Below are positions 44,644-54,477 of a stretch of DNA of 64,000 bases, one piece after another. A program made the translations under genes and the position numbers. Every line of letters begins with the position of its first letter. The first letter of the stretch is position 1. The notes below the pieces were generated by a model. The model was not told the origin of the DNA, ran no database searches, and saw only the letters and a list, made by a program, of their open reading frames with translations. This stretch comes from ZC4RG29 sp964521255 (GTDB lineage: Bacteria; Bacteroidota; Bacteroidia; Cytophagales; Cyclobacteriaceae): positions 1 through 64,000 of the forward strand of contig CAZFRM010000021.1 of assembly GCA_964521255.1 (NCBI GenBank), given 5' to 3'.

Positions 44644-47568
44644 ATGATTAAAAACAGAATGAGAAAACATACACTTTGGTTATTGCTTTTATTTCCACTA
44701 TCCACTTTCGCTCAGGCAGAGTTCAACCAATTTTATAGTATTGAGAATCTTCTCTCTAAAGAATTAATAAAAAGCGTAGCGAAAGACAAGGAAGGATACC
44801 TTTGGATTGCTACTGACGAAGGTGTTCTGCGATATGATGGATACCAAACTAATCTCTTCTACCGTGAGTTGCCAAGCCCTTTCACAAAAGGATTTATTAA
44901 AAGAAAGAACGACCAGTTCTATGTCGTTAGCGACTTTGGTGTTATAGAAATTGAAGAGGTCAGTGACAGTGTCCATTTCAAACCACTTTCTATAGGAGGG
45001 AAGGTTTACAATGAGCCATTGAATTATCCAAAATCCGCATTTGAAGATAGTCAGGGAAATTTGTGGATTGGTGAAATGAGTTCCTTAGGTAAGTATTCAG
45101 ATAATGGAATAAAAAAATTTGACCTGGGTGAAGAATTCCGGTCAATAAATTATCACAGAACATTTTCTTTTGCTGAAGATGCATTTGGAAATTTGTGGAT
45201 TGCGCCTTTTAAAGGGCCGCTCCTTTTTTACGACCGCCAAAAAGATGAGCTCGAAAGAATAAACCTTGATGTAGCGATCACGGAGGTGTGTGGAATTACA
45301 AATGTCAGAGGTGACTATTTGCTTATTGGTGGGAGGGAAGGATTGATAAAGGTGAAAGTAGACAGTGACCATCGAATCCTTAGCACCGAGCTTATCTCGA
45401 ATGTAAAAAACATTTCAACTGTTAAATGTATCTACAATCGTCATATTTATGTGGGCACCTGGACGGATGGATTGTACTATCAGGATTATTCGATCTCTTC
45501 TTCGCTTGAGAAAATATCTTCCGTTGGGTTCAGTGATATTGTCGATTTATACTTCGATTCACTTACTGAAGAGCTTTGGGTTTCCGGAAGTGAAAACATA
45601 GGATTATTCAAATCCTCCATCGTGTCAACCATTCATGCTGTTGGACAAAACAGAATTGAATCAATAGCTTTCGATGAATCAAACGGAATTTATTACTCCG
45701 TTGGAGAGCAAATGTTTTATTTGAACAATGCGCAGGCGACGGAGGCACACCATATACTTTCATCTCAAAACACCTATTTCGAAAGACTTCTTGTTGAAAA
45801 AAACAGGGTATGGGTTGGCGATGCATTTGGTGCGATCTTTTACCATGATATCCACACGGGTAAGCAGCATTACCTGATGAAGGGAACGGTGAATTTTTCA
45901 ATTCAGTATTTAATGCAGGACCGATTGGGAAATAAATGGTTCGCCGGTCATTCTAAAGGCCTTATTCGTGTTGACTCAAAGGATAGTTTAAAAATTTATG
46001 AGAACCTCGCCCAATCTGTTCTTACACGCGAGTCAAAAGATCTGGGACTTTTCTGTGTTAGCAATGGAAAGAAAAACTTGTTGTCAAAGCACGACCCTTT
46101 ACGTGATGAATTCAATTCGGTGCCGTTGAAGTTTGATTTTGAATGCGCTGAAGATTTAGTATTAAATGACTTCCAGTTTGATAACCAGAACAACATTTGG
46201 TTAGCCTCAGACGAAGGACTGCTGAGAGCAGAATTTAAGGATAATGAATATAGCATTGTAACAAAAGTTTCAATCCCCGGCTTAAATGAAGATGAGCCGG
46301 TTCGTGCAGTTGCCTTTGTTGATGACTACTTGTGTTTTGCCATATCGCAAGGACTTGTCATTTTTAAAGACGGTGAATACATATTGTTCACGCAAGACTC
46401 GGGTCTTCCTTCCAAAATTTTGCAAGAGCGCGGCATTATGCCTGATCAACAGGGTAATTTGTTTGTCTCTACGGCTAAAGGTCTTGCCTTTATTGGAAAA
46501 GATGCTATTAAATTCAATACAACCGTCGCACCACACACTACAACCTTACTGATTAACGGACAGGCTATAACATCAGCAGAAGCGATTACTGTTAAATACC
46601 CCTATAAGACAAAAGTTGAGGCCGAGTTCAATTCGCTTTCCTATCCTGCCACCAATATCATGTACCAAACGCGAATTCTTGGTATTGACAGGAATTGGAC
46701 ATTACCTTCAGGCAATCGTACGCTCAATGTGTTGGGTTTTTCCGAGGGAAAATATACAATTGAAATGAGAGCACGCGAAGATGGCAAACTCTGGAGTGAA
46801 CCGCGCTCAATCACACTTGAAATTTCAAAGCCCTGGTATCGGACATGGTGGGCGATCGGCCTGTTTGCGGTTACTGGTTTTGCTACTGTTGTTATTGCTA
46901 CACAGGTTCATAACAATAATTTAATTCGTCAAAAGAAAAAGCTGCAGAAGACGGTGGATGAACGAACCGAACAAATTCATCAGCAAAACAACGAGATAAT
47001 TGAACAACAGAAAAAATTGATTCAACAGAAGGAAGAATTAATAGCCAAGAATGAAGCTGTATATAAATCACAGCAAGCGCTTGTTGAGGCAGACATGAAC
47101 TACCTGCAACTTAAGGAGAAACAGCTACAGGATCAGATAGAGTACAAGAACAAACAGATCACCACACATGCGCTGAATATTCTTCAAAAGAATGAAACGC
47201 TAAAACACCTCAAGGCACAATTAGAGGAGATTGTGAAAAACAGTAATAAGATTTCTATCGGTGAAATAAGAAAAACTGTGAAGACCATTGATGAAAGTTT
47301 TAAACTGGATAAAGATTGGGATGATTTTAAATTCTACTTTGAACAGATTCACACCGGCTTTTATTCAAAGCTTAATATCAGCTATCCGGATTTAACGCCA
47401 CTTGAATTACGTCACTGCGCTTTAATCAGGCTCAATCTAACTCTTGCAGAATGTGCCTCTATTCTGGGTATATCTAACGATAGTATTAAGGTCTCGCGTA
47501 CAAGATTAAGAAAGAAGCTCAATCTTAATCAAAACCAAAGCCTTACGGATTTTTTAATGGGCATATAG
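44644..47568 (+). CDS. Membrane-bound propeller sensor / HTH regulator (SusR-like)
   Basis: 974 residues. Signal peptide ends near FAQA; a periplasmic sensor of two-component-regulator propeller repeats (GYLWIATDEGVLRYDGY, GNLWIGE.SSLGKY, NIWLASDEGLLRAEF) spans about 25-640. A Y_Y_Y domain (about 650-730), a membrane helix (about 735-757), a long coiled coil (about 760-870) and a C-terminal LuxR-like helix-turn-helix (about 915-974, LTPLELRHCALIRLNLTLAECASILGIS) follow. It has no kinase domain, so sensing and DNA binding lie in one chain. Its place before susC suggests it activates the starch genes on maltodextrin binding (known for SusR-type proteins; inferred here). Confidence 0.9.
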   Translation: MIKNRMRKHTLWLLLLFPLSTFAQAEFNQFYSIENLLSKELIKSVAKDKEGYLWIATDEGVLRYDGYQTNLFYRELPSPFTKGFIKRKNDQFYVVSDFGVIEIEEVSDSVHFKPLSIGGKVYNEPLNYPKSAFEDSQGNLWIGEMSSLGKYSDNGIKKFDLGEEFRSINYHRTFSFAEDAFGNLWIAPFKGPLLFYDRQKDELERINLDVAITEVCGITNVRGDYLLIGGREGLIKVKVDSDHRILSTELISNVKNISTVKCIYNRHIYVGTWTDGLYYQDYSISSSLEKISSVGFSDIVDLYFDSLTEELWVSGSENIGLFKSSIVSTIHAVGQNRIESIAFDESNGIYYSVGEQMFYLNNAQATEAHHILSSQNTYFERLLVEKNRVWVGDAFGAIFYHDIHTGKQHYLMKGTVNFSIQYLMQDRLGNKWFAGHSKGLIRVDSKDSLKIYENLAQSVLTRESKDLGLFCVSNGKKNLLSKHDPLRDEFNSVPLKFDFECAEDLVLNDFQFDNQNNIWLASDEGLLRAEFKDNEYSIVTKVSIPGLNEDEPVRAVAFVDDYLCFAISQGLVIFKDGEYILFTQDSGLPSKILQERGIMPDQQGNLFVSTAKGLAFIGKDAIKFNTTVAPHTTTLLINGQAITSAEAITVKYPYKTKVEAEFNSLSYPATNIMYQTRILGIDRNWTLPSGNRTLNVLGFSEGKYTIEMRAREDGKLWSEPRSITLEISKPWYRTWWAIGLFAVTGFATVVIATQVHNNNLIRQKKKLQKTVDERTEQIHQQNNEIIEQQKKLIQQKEELIAKNEAVYKSQQALVEADMNYLQLKEKQLQDQIEYKNKQITTHALNILQKNETLKHLKAQLEEIVKNSNKISIGEIRKTVKTIDESFKLDKDWDDFKFYFEQIHTGFYSKLNISYPDLTPLELRHCALIRLNLTLAECASILGISNDSIKVSRTRLRKKLNLNQNQSLTDFLMGI

Positions 47569-47736
47569 TCTTTATATTTTTAAGGCTAAGATTAATGGCT
47601 GGCCGCTTACAGAAAGCTGACGCTCCTTAAAGAGTAGACATGTGTGAAATAGTTAACAGGCAGTTAATTCAATCCGTTTCTATCGACTCAAAAACAGGTT
47701 TTTCCGGACGCTGATTTCTTCCCATTGAATAGTTTT

Positions 47737-47764
47737 GTTTACCATTTGTTTACCCCTGTTTACC
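47737..47764 (+). promoter_or_regulatory. Three phased GTTTACC direct repeats, candidate activator site
   Basis: GTTTACC occurs at 47737-47743, 47748-47754 and 47758-47764, spaced 11 and 10 bp, so all lie on one face of the helix. It is about 230 bp before the susC start codon and 170 bp after the regulator gene. Phased direct repeats are the usual layout for response-regulator/LuxR-type activators; the SusR-like protein next door is the candidate binder. Confidence 0.5.
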
Positions 47765-47834
47765 GCAAAATTTCAATCAATTTCAGCTTTTTATAGGCGA
47801 TTGTATTGCTTAGTGTACCCTTCAGCGGCTAACA

Positions 47835-47855
47835 AATTGTACCCTGCATACAATT
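47835..47855. promoter_or_regulatory. Inverted repeat AATTGTA-N7-TACAATT
   Basis: Perfect 7-bp arms, 47835-47841 and 47849-47855, about 70 bp after the GTTTACC repeats and 137 bp before susC. It could be a second operator or a weak hairpin in the leader. No known factor assigned. Confidence 0.3.
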
Positions 47856-47991
47856 GACTTCTATCAGATAGTTTAAAATATTTGGTAACGTTATCGCAAT
47901 GGTTTTCAATTTTCCATTGTTAATGACATTATCATGGTATTTAATATCATGAGAACTTAAATAGTTAATTAACCCATTTAACCTAAAACGT

Positions 47992-50900
47992 ATGAAGAAA
48001 CATTACCGGCTTTTATTAGTAATGTTCCTGGTCGCAGCGGCTAACCTTGTCTGGGCCCAGGAAACAGTGGTAAAAGGTAAAGTGATCGACGCTACGGAAG
48101 GAATAGGTCTTCCGGGCGTAAACATCATTGAGAAGGGTACCAGCAATGGCGCCCTGACTGACAACAACGGCGATTTTTCGATCAGTACAAAACGAGGAGC
48201 CGTTCTGGTTTTCTCCTTTGTAGGATTTGTCGCACAGGAAATCGTTGTTGGAGACCAAACCTCCTTTGACATTTCGATGGTAACGGATGCCACGCAGCTC
48301 GGAGAGATAATCGTTATTGGGTATGGTGAAATAAAAAAAGAAGACCTTACCGGTTCTGTGATGGCTGTAACCGCCAAGGATTTTAACCGGGGTGTACTTA
48401 CTTCACCACAGGATTTGATGTTGGGTAAATTAGCTGGTGTTCAGATAACCTCTAACTCCGGGGCTCCTGGAAGCGGATCAACGATCCGGATCAGGGGAGG
48501 ATCTTCACTCAATGCCTCTAACGATCCGCTCATTGTAATTGACGGTTTTCCTGTTGATAACAAAGTGATCGGTGGAGCAGCCAATCCCCTGGCTTCGATT
48601 AACCCTAATGATATAGAGAGCTTCACTGTTCTGAAAGATGCTTCAGCAACTGCGATCTATGGATCCAGAGCATCCAACGGGGTGATCATTATCACAACCA
48701 AGAAAGGAAAACAGGGCAAACCAATTTTAAGCTACAATGGTAACGTTTCAATCAGTACACCAACTAAATATTTTGATGTACTTAGTGGCGATGAATTAAG
48801 GGGGCTGGCCACAGATGTAGCCAATAGTGGTATTGTTAGTGGATTAAATCCCGCTGCACTGGATCGACTGGGAAATGAAAACACGGACTGGCAGAAAGAA
48901 ATCTACCAGGATGCTGTCTCGCAGGATCACAATGTGAGCATCTCAGGATCGATCAAAGATCTTCCTTACCGAATCTCCTATGGTTATACCGATCAGCAAG
49001 GTATTTTGCAAACCACGTATTCAAAGAGAAATTCACTAAATGTAAATCTTTCGCCTTCATTTCTGGATAATCACTTAAAAGTTAACCTTAGCGCAAAGGG
49101 ATCGATCACAAAAAACAATTTTGGAAATACGGGAGCTATTGGTGCTGCTGTTGGATTCGATCCTACACAACCTGTTAAGAATGGAAATACACGGTGGGGT
49201 GGATATTATACATGGACTGTAGATCCTAATAATCCTAATTCCGATCCGATTGATCTTGCGCCCAGCAATCCTGCAGCATTACTGGCATTCACAGACAATA
49301 CCTCTAATGTTGACAGGCTTATCGGAAACATTCAGGTTGATTACCGTTTTCATTTTCTTCCTGATCTTCGGGTGAACGTTAATGCGGGTCTCGATTATAC
49401 GGAGAGTGATGGTATAAACAATACTTCTACATTAGCTCCCTGGGCCACTGACATCGGAGAAGGTCAGCGGATAGACTATACCGGTGAGAACAAGTCCAAG
49501 CTTTTCGATATCTATTTCAACTACAAAAAAGAAATCGGAAGCAGTGAGATTGATGCTACTGCCGGCTACTCTTATCAAAGCTTTGAGAATTATGGCTCCA
49601 ATTTCAGCCGCAACGGGGATGGAACCAAGTTCTATGACAGTCAGTTTGACGAAGAAACGCAAACAAATGTTCCCCGCCAGTATGTACCGGAGCTTAATTA
49701 TCTGCTTTCCTTTTTCGGAAGAATTCATTACTCCTACAAGAGCAGGTATCTCGTAACCGCTACCTACAGAACAGATGGGTCATCAAGATTCTCAGAAGAA
49801 AATCGTTGGGGAGATTTTCCTTCTTTCGCTGTCGCCTGGAACGTAAAGAATGAATCTTTCCTTGCCAGCTCCAATTTTCTTTCTAACCTGAAGATAAGGG
49901 CGGGTTATGGAATTACCGGCCAGCAAAATATTGTTATTCCAAATAGCCCTAACGGTTCTTATCCTTATTTACCTGTTTACCAAGCCAGTACATCTACGGC
50001 TCAATATCAGTTTGGCGATGCTTATTATTATACGTTGCGCCCAAACCCGTATGATGGCAATATCAGGTGGGAGGAAACAACAACGTTGAACGCTGGAATT
50101 GATTTTGGCATTTTTGGTGATAAGCTGACCGGTACGTTGGATGTTTATCAACGCGAGACCAAAGATTTGATAGCGAACATACAGGTAGCCGGTGGAAGTA
50201 ACTTCTCCAATTACCTTTGGACTAACGTAGGTTCGCTTGAGAATAATGGTATTGAACTAACACTCAATGCAAAGGCAATCGAAACAACCAACATCACCTG
50301 GAACATCGGTTTCAATTTAACGCATAATAAAAATAAAATTACAAGCCTTTTGCGCACACCAGACCCCGCCTATGAAGGCGTACCCGTAGGAGGGATTTCA
50401 GGTGGCGTTGGTAACAGGGTGCAAATTCACAGCGTGGGATACCCCGCTAATTCCTTTTACGTTTTTGAGCAGGTGTATAATACTGAAGGTATGCCCATTG
50501 AAGGTCTTTATGTCGATCGTACAGGCGATGGGGGTTCCGTTACCAGTAACAGCCGTAATAAATATCATTATCACAGTCCTAATCCCGATATTATGATGGG
50601 CTTGTTCTCCAGCTTCAGCTACAAGAACTTTGATCTCTATTTCGCCGGGCGATTCAGCTTTGGCAACTATGTATATAACAACCGTGCATCGGGTAATACA
50701 TACTCAGCGCTATATATCAACACGGGCTATTTTAACAACGTGGCTAACTACATATCCGATACGGAATTTGTCAATCCACAATACTGGTCGGATATCTATG
50801 TAGAGAATGCTTCTTTCTTTAAGATGGACAATATTAGCCTGGGCTATAACATCAACCGGGAGTCTACGCAAAGGCTAAAGGCTCGCGTGAGCTTTACCGT

Positions 50901-51033
50901 ACAAAACGCTTTTATGGTTACTGACTACAGTGGAATAGACCCTGAGGTTAATGATGGATTTAATCCTGGTATTGATAATAACATCTATCCAAGATCACGA
51001 AATTTTGTATTTGGAATTAACCTGACATACTAA
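47992..51033 (+). CDS. susC: SusC/RagA-family TonB-dependent outer-membrane transporter
   Basis: 1013 residues, outer membrane. Signal peptide ending VWAQ, then a carboxypeptidase-regulatory-like domain (about 27-100, VVKGKVIDATEGIGLPGVNI). A TonB-contact motif LGEIIVIGYG (about 103-112) precedes the plug (about 115-235, AGVQITSNSGAPGSGSTIRI, VIDGFPVDN, ATAIYGSRASNGVI). The beta-barrel runs to a C-terminal aromatic end (FGINLTY). It imports maltooligosaccharides with SusD as its lid, judging from the neighbouring genes. First gene of the susC-D-E operon. Confidence 0.97.
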   Translation: MKKHYRLLLVMFLVAAANLVWAQETVVKGKVIDATEGIGLPGVNIIEKGTSNGALTDNNGDFSISTKRGAVLVFSFVGFVAQEIVVGDQTSFDISMVTDATQLGEIIVIGYGEIKKEDLTGSVMAVTAKDFNRGVLTSPQDLMLGKLAGVQITSNSGAPGSGSTIRIRGGSSLNASNDPLIVIDGFPVDNKVIGGAANPLASINPNDIESFTVLKDASATAIYGSRASNGVIIITTKKGKQGKPILSYNGNVSISTPTKYFDVLSGDELRGLATDVANSGIVSGLNPAALDRLGNENTDWQKEIYQDAVSQDHNVSISGSIKDLPYRISYGYTDQQGILQTTYSKRNSLNVNLSPSFLDNHLKVNLSAKGSITKNNFGNTGAIGAAVGFDPTQPVKNGNTRWGGYYTWTVDPNNPNSDPIDLAPSNPAALLAFTDNTSNVDRLIGNIQVDYRFHFLPDLRVNVNAGLDYTESDGINNTSTLAPWATDIGEGQRIDYTGENKSKLFDIYFNYKKEIGSSEIDATAGYSYQSFENYGSNFSRNGDGTKFYDSQFDEETQTNVPRQYVPELNYLLSFFGRIHYSYKSRYLVTATYRTDGSSRFSEENRWGDFPSFAVAWNVKNESFLASSNFLSNLKIRAGYGITGQQNIVIPNSPNGSYPYLPVYQASTSTAQYQFGDAYYYTLRPNPYDGNIRWEETTTLNAGIDFGIFGDKLTGTLDVYQRETKDLIANIQVAGGSNFSNYLWTNVGSLENNGIELTLNAKAIETTNITWNIGFNLTHNKNKITSLLRTPDPAYEGVPVGGISGGVGNRVQIHSVGYPANSFYVFEQVYNTEGMPIEGLYVDRTGDGGSVTSNSRNKYHYHSPNPDIMMGLFSSFSYKNFDLYFAGRFSFGNYVYNNRASGNTYSALYINTGYFNNVANYISDTEFVNPQYWSDIYVENASFFKMDNISLGYNINRESTQRLKARVSFTVQNAFMVTDYSGIDPEVNDGFNPGIDNNIYPRSRNFVFGINLTY

Positions 51034-51051
51034 ACCTAAAGAAATAAGTTT

Positions 51052-52623
51052 ATGAGATCCTATAGAATAATATTTTCAATGACGGCCATCATCTTATTTC
51101 TGATGACCTCATGCTTCAGCGATCTTGATCCCAAGTCATTGGGATCTTCAGTAAAAACATCTGCTGATGTGTACGACAGTCCGTTAGCTTATAAGCAAGG
51201 GCTTGCCAAACTCTATGCAACGTTTGCCCTAAGCGGCCAGCAAGGTCCGGCAGGCCAACCTGATATTGAAGGTATTGATGAAGGATTCGGTAACTACCTT
51301 CGCCAATATTGGAATTGCCAGGAACTGACAACTGACGAAGCGGTTATTGGCTGGAACGATGCCACCATAAAAGATTTCCACTGGCAAACCTGGGCAGCTA
51401 ATGATGTCTTCATTGGCGCTGTTTATTCACGCATCATGTACACCGTTTCACTTTGTAACGAATACATCCGTGTCACAACAGGCCTTGATGACGCGGATAT
51501 TAAAAAATATCATGCTGAAGCGAGATTTCTCAGGGCGCTTGCCTATTACCATGCGTTGGATTTGTTTGGAAATCCTCCCTTTGTAACTGAGGAACATACG
51601 CCTGGAGCTTTCTTTCCTGAACAGACAAACCGCGCTGACCTGTTTGCTTATATAGAATCAGAATTACTCGCTGTTGAAAATGAACTGGGTACACCAAAAT
51701 TTGAATATGCCCGGGCCGATCAGGGTGCAGCATGGATGCTATTGTCAAAATTGTATTTGAATGCTGAGACCTACATTGGTCAGGCAAAATACACGGAAAG
51801 CGTCACTTATCTTAAAAAGATATTGGCTGCTCCTTATACGTTGTCAACCCAGTATCTCCACAATTTTGTAGCCGACAATAACACCAGCACTGAGATGATA
51901 TTCCCCATTACTTATGATGGGGCCTATACACAATCGTATGGGGGAATGGTGTACCTCGTGCACGCACCAATCGGCGGATCTATGGGTTCTGTTGCCACGT
52001 CAATGTTCGGTGTAGCCGGTGGGTGGGGAGGCGTTCGAACCACCGCTGCGTTGGTAGACAAATTCGATGATATCAGTGGCAATACGGACTCACGCGCACT
52101 TTTCTGGACAGACGGCCAGTCACTGGATATCAACGACATTGGTCAGTTCACAGAGGGCTATGCGATGACAAAATTCAGAAACAGGAAACTGAACGGTGAT
52201 CCGGCAACAAACGCTCACCCTGATTTTGTGGACACCGATTGGCCGATGTTCAGACTGGCTGATGCCTACCTTATGTATGCTGAAGCGGTGCTTAGAGGAG
52301 GGCAGGGAGGCTCAGCTTCGGAAGCGCTGGGCTACGTAAATGCTATTCGCGAACGTGCGTATGGCGACACTTCAGGAAATATTAGCAGTGGAGAATTAAC
52401 CCTTGACTTCATCCTTGATGAACGCGCTCGTGAATTATATTGGGAAGGTCACAGAAGAACGGATCTTATCCGTTTCAAACAGTTCACTGACGGAAGCTAT
52501 GTATGGCCCTGGAAAGGAAATGTGAAAGACGGAAGAGCCACTGAATCTTTCCGGAATATCTTCCCGATTCCGGCAGCTGACCTTGGATCCAATCCTAATC
52601 TTAGTCAGAACACCGGATATTAA
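51052..52623 (+). CDS. susD: SusD/RagB-family starch-binding lipoprotein
   Basis: 523 residues. Lipobox LMTSC near residue 21 gives a surface lipoprotein. SusD family sequence: YNSPLAYKQGLAKLYATF-like N-terminus, helical TPR-type scaffold (HAEARFLRALAYYHALDLFG, AAWMLLSKLYLNAETYIG), RLADAYLMYAEAVLRGGQGG, the end region LDFILDERARELYWEGHRRTDLIRF and FPIPAADL. It caps the SusC barrel and binds glycan. It is 18 bp after susC. Confidence 0.96.
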   Translation: MRSYRIIFSMTAIILFLMTSCFSDLDPKSLGSSVKTSADVYDSPLAYKQGLAKLYATFALSGQQGPAGQPDIEGIDEGFGNYLRQYWNCQELTTDEAVIGWNDATIKDFHWQTWAANDVFIGAVYSRIMYTVSLCNEYIRVTTGLDDADIKKYHAEARFLRALAYYHALDLFGNPPFVTEEHTPGAFFPEQTNRADLFAYIESELLAVENELGTPKFEYARADQGAAWMLLSKLYLNAETYIGQAKYTESVTYLKKILAAPYTLSTQYLHNFVADNNTSTEMIFPITYDGAYTQSYGGMVYLVHAPIGGSMGSVATSMFGVAGGWGGVRTTAALVDKFDDISGNTDSRALFWTDGQSLDINDIGQFTEGYAMTKFRNRKLNGDPATNAHPDFVDTDWPMFRLADAYLMYAEAVLRGGQGGSASEALGYVNAIRERAYGDTSGNISSGELTLDFILDERARELYWEGHRRTDLIRFKQFTDGSYVWPWKGNVKDGRATESFRNIFPIPAADLGSNPNLSQNTGY

Positions 52624-52640
52624 TTGCATGATTAATTACT

Positions 52641-54041
52641 ATGAAAATGAAAAAGCTAAAAATATTTTATCTGCTTGCCTTACTGGTCTTCACTTTTTCT
52701 TCTTGTGAAGACGACAGCCCTAAGGCAACTTTAAAGAGTAACGTTGCGCCTAACGAATTGAAGGCTCCTTCTTCTGATTCTTATGTGCTTACATTAGACG
52801 ATAAGGATGCAATAATGGAAACGTTCGAATGGACTTCTCCTGATTATGGTTTTCCCGCTGGTGCAATGTATACCCTGCAGGTTGATCGCACAGGAAACAA
52901 TTTCGCCAGTGCAATGGAGGTGCTAAGTACAAGTGCACTTGAAGCAGCGGTGAATGTAGGTACCTTTAACGACATCTTGTTGGGATTAGGATTAACACCG
53001 GAAGAGGCGACACAGGTTGACCTCAGAGTTGTGTCCAACATAAATCCTGATGTTCCCATCGTTTATTCCAATGCCAGAACCATCGAAGTTTCTGTTTATG
53101 CCACCAGTTTTCCTCCTATTTGGGGAATGGGCGCAGCATTAAAAGGTTGGGGACCCTGGCCGGATAATGCCGTTGAATGGCAAAGCAATGAGTTTAAAAA
53201 ATATGAGACGACAGCATACTTTACCAAGGAAGAGACATTTCGTTGGTTTGAGCAACTGGATTGGGGCCCTACATCGTACAATTACCCATACTTTAGCAGC
53301 GTTGATCCAACTTTCGTAAATGCCAATGACGATGATTCAAACTTACGCGTTGCTGGTGAAACGGGATGGTATAAAGTAAATATTGATCTTGTCGGAAAAA
53401 CGGTTACAGCGCTGGCTGTATCTGAACCGGTATTATACATGACCGGTGCAGCTTTAAACGGTTGGAGTTGGGATTCCGGCATACCCGTTAAGATGACCTT
53501 CATCAAGTCTGGCGTTTTTGAAGCAACAGCTACTTTCAGCAATGAAACATTCAGGTTTTTTGCACAGGCGGATTGGGGGCCAACATCGTATAACTATCCT
53601 TATTTCGAAACTGTTGATAGCAATTTTGAAAATGCTAATGATGACGATTCAAACTTTCGTTATGTTGGTACACCGGGCTCTCAAAAGATTACGGTTGACC
53701 TGAATGCCAGGACCGTTATACTTGGTGATGAGCCTGATCCGGAATTGTTTATTACAGGGGATGATTTTGGATGGGGCTGGAATGATGGCCAATATGTACA
53801 GATGACGTATATAGGGGGTGATACCTTTGAAGCTACTGTAGATCTCACAAATAACAATTTATTCCGTTTCTTTCCACAGAAAGATTGGAGTCCCTCGTTT
53901 ATCTATTCTTATTTTACTACAGTTGATGCTGAGTTAGCGAATCAAGGTGCTGGTACGGACGAAAATTTTAGATACGTAGGTACTACCGGTTCTCGTAAAA
54001 TTACGGTAAACCTGTCTACGAAAGTAGTGACTTTGGAATAA
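52641..54041 (+). CDS. SusE-like outer-membrane lipoprotein with three starch-binding modules
   Basis: 466 residues. Lipobox TFSSC near residue 22. A SusE-type N-terminal Ig-like domain (about 40-155) is followed by three tandem modules beginning near 159, 263 and 368, each with a W.W core, an FRFF.Q.DWGPTSYNYPYF-type aromatic stretch and NANDDDSNFR.VG..G...I.[VL]L. Such modules bind starch on the cell surface and hold it for the transporter. Last gene before a strong terminator, so susC, susD and this gene form one unit. Confidence 0.9.
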   Translation: MKMKKLKIFYLLALLVFTFSSCEDDSPKATLKSNVAPNELKAPSSDSYVLTLDDKDAIMETFEWTSPDYGFPAGAMYTLQVDRTGNNFASAMEVLSTSALEAAVNVGTFNDILLGLGLTPEEATQVDLRVVSNINPDVPIVYSNARTIEVSVYATSFPPIWGMGAALKGWGPWPDNAVEWQSNEFKKYETTAYFTKEETFRWFEQLDWGPTSYNYPYFSSVDPTFVNANDDDSNLRVAGETGWYKVNIDLVGKTVTALAVSEPVLYMTGAALNGWSWDSGIPVKMTFIKSGVFEATATFSNETFRFFAQADWGPTSYNYPYFETVDSNFENANDDDSNFRYVGTPGSQKITVDLNARTVILGDEPDPELFITGDDFGWGWNDGQYVQMTYIGGDTFEATVDLTNNNLFRFFPQKDWSPSFIYSYFTTVDAELANQGAGTDENFRYVGTTGSRKITVNLSTKVVTLE

Positions 54042-54055
54042 CACATAGTTGAAGG

Positions 54056-54093
54056 GCCTGTAAAATCAAAATACCCGATTTTACAGGCTTTTT
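54056..54093 (+). terminator. Rho-independent terminator after the susC-D-E operon
   Basis: 12-bp perfect stem GCCTGTAAAATC / GATTTTACAGGC around a 9-base loop, followed by TTTTT at 54089-54093. It lies 15 bp behind the susE-like stop codon. It should reduce transcription into the enzyme genes, which favours susC-D-E in abundance. Confidence 0.88.
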
Positions 54094-54120
54094 ATCTTCT
54101 TAACAGCCGACTATTAATCA

Positions 54121-54477
54121 TTGACGATGACTCTAACCCTTAGAGTACTGGTATTTTTTTCCTTATGTGTTCTTACGATGAGCTGCCAAAAAGAAACTGG
54201 TACTCGTTTCGTAAAGCTCAGCGCTGATCATTCGGGTGTTCAGTTTGAAAATAAAATTGAAGAATCACCCAAGGTCAACATCATGACCTATGAATACACC
54301 TACAATGGAGGAGGTGTTGCCGCTGCCGATTTCAATAACGATGGGCTATGCGATTTATACTTCACGGGCAACCTGGTAAGCAATGGCGAAAAGGGGAGAA
54401 GGTTTATTCTTTTAGCGAGAAACGATGACAAAATGTCTCTATTCGAATTAAGTGACTTTGACAAAGAGAATTTATGA
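54121..54477 (+). pseudogene. Truncated VCBS/FG-GAP (CRTAC1-like) lipoprotein start, chimeric
   Basis: 118 codons. The first 85 or so match the beginning of large (about 1100-residue) Bacteroidota lipoproteins with FG-GAP repeats: lipobox LTMSC, then RFVKLSADHSGVQFENKIEE, GGGVAAADFNNDGLCDLYFTGN. After VSN the sequence turns to an unrelated tail (RRFILLARNDDKM...) and stops. It is a deletion product, though it could still be translated as a small lipoprotein. Its stop overlaps the amylase start (ATGA), so it may serve as a translated leader for that gene. Confidence 0.75.

Larger units (their letters stand above)
47569..47991. other. susC promoter region, 423 bp
   Basis: Non-coding leader of the starch locus. 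It holds the phased GTTTACC repeats (47737-47764) and an inverted repeat (47835-47855). No coding frame recognised. Confidence 0.5.

Noticed and set aside
47905..47945. ATGAC-N3-ATCAT before susC as another polysaccharide-type dyad
   Set aside because: The spacer is three and not four bases, and the site belongs to the starch locus.
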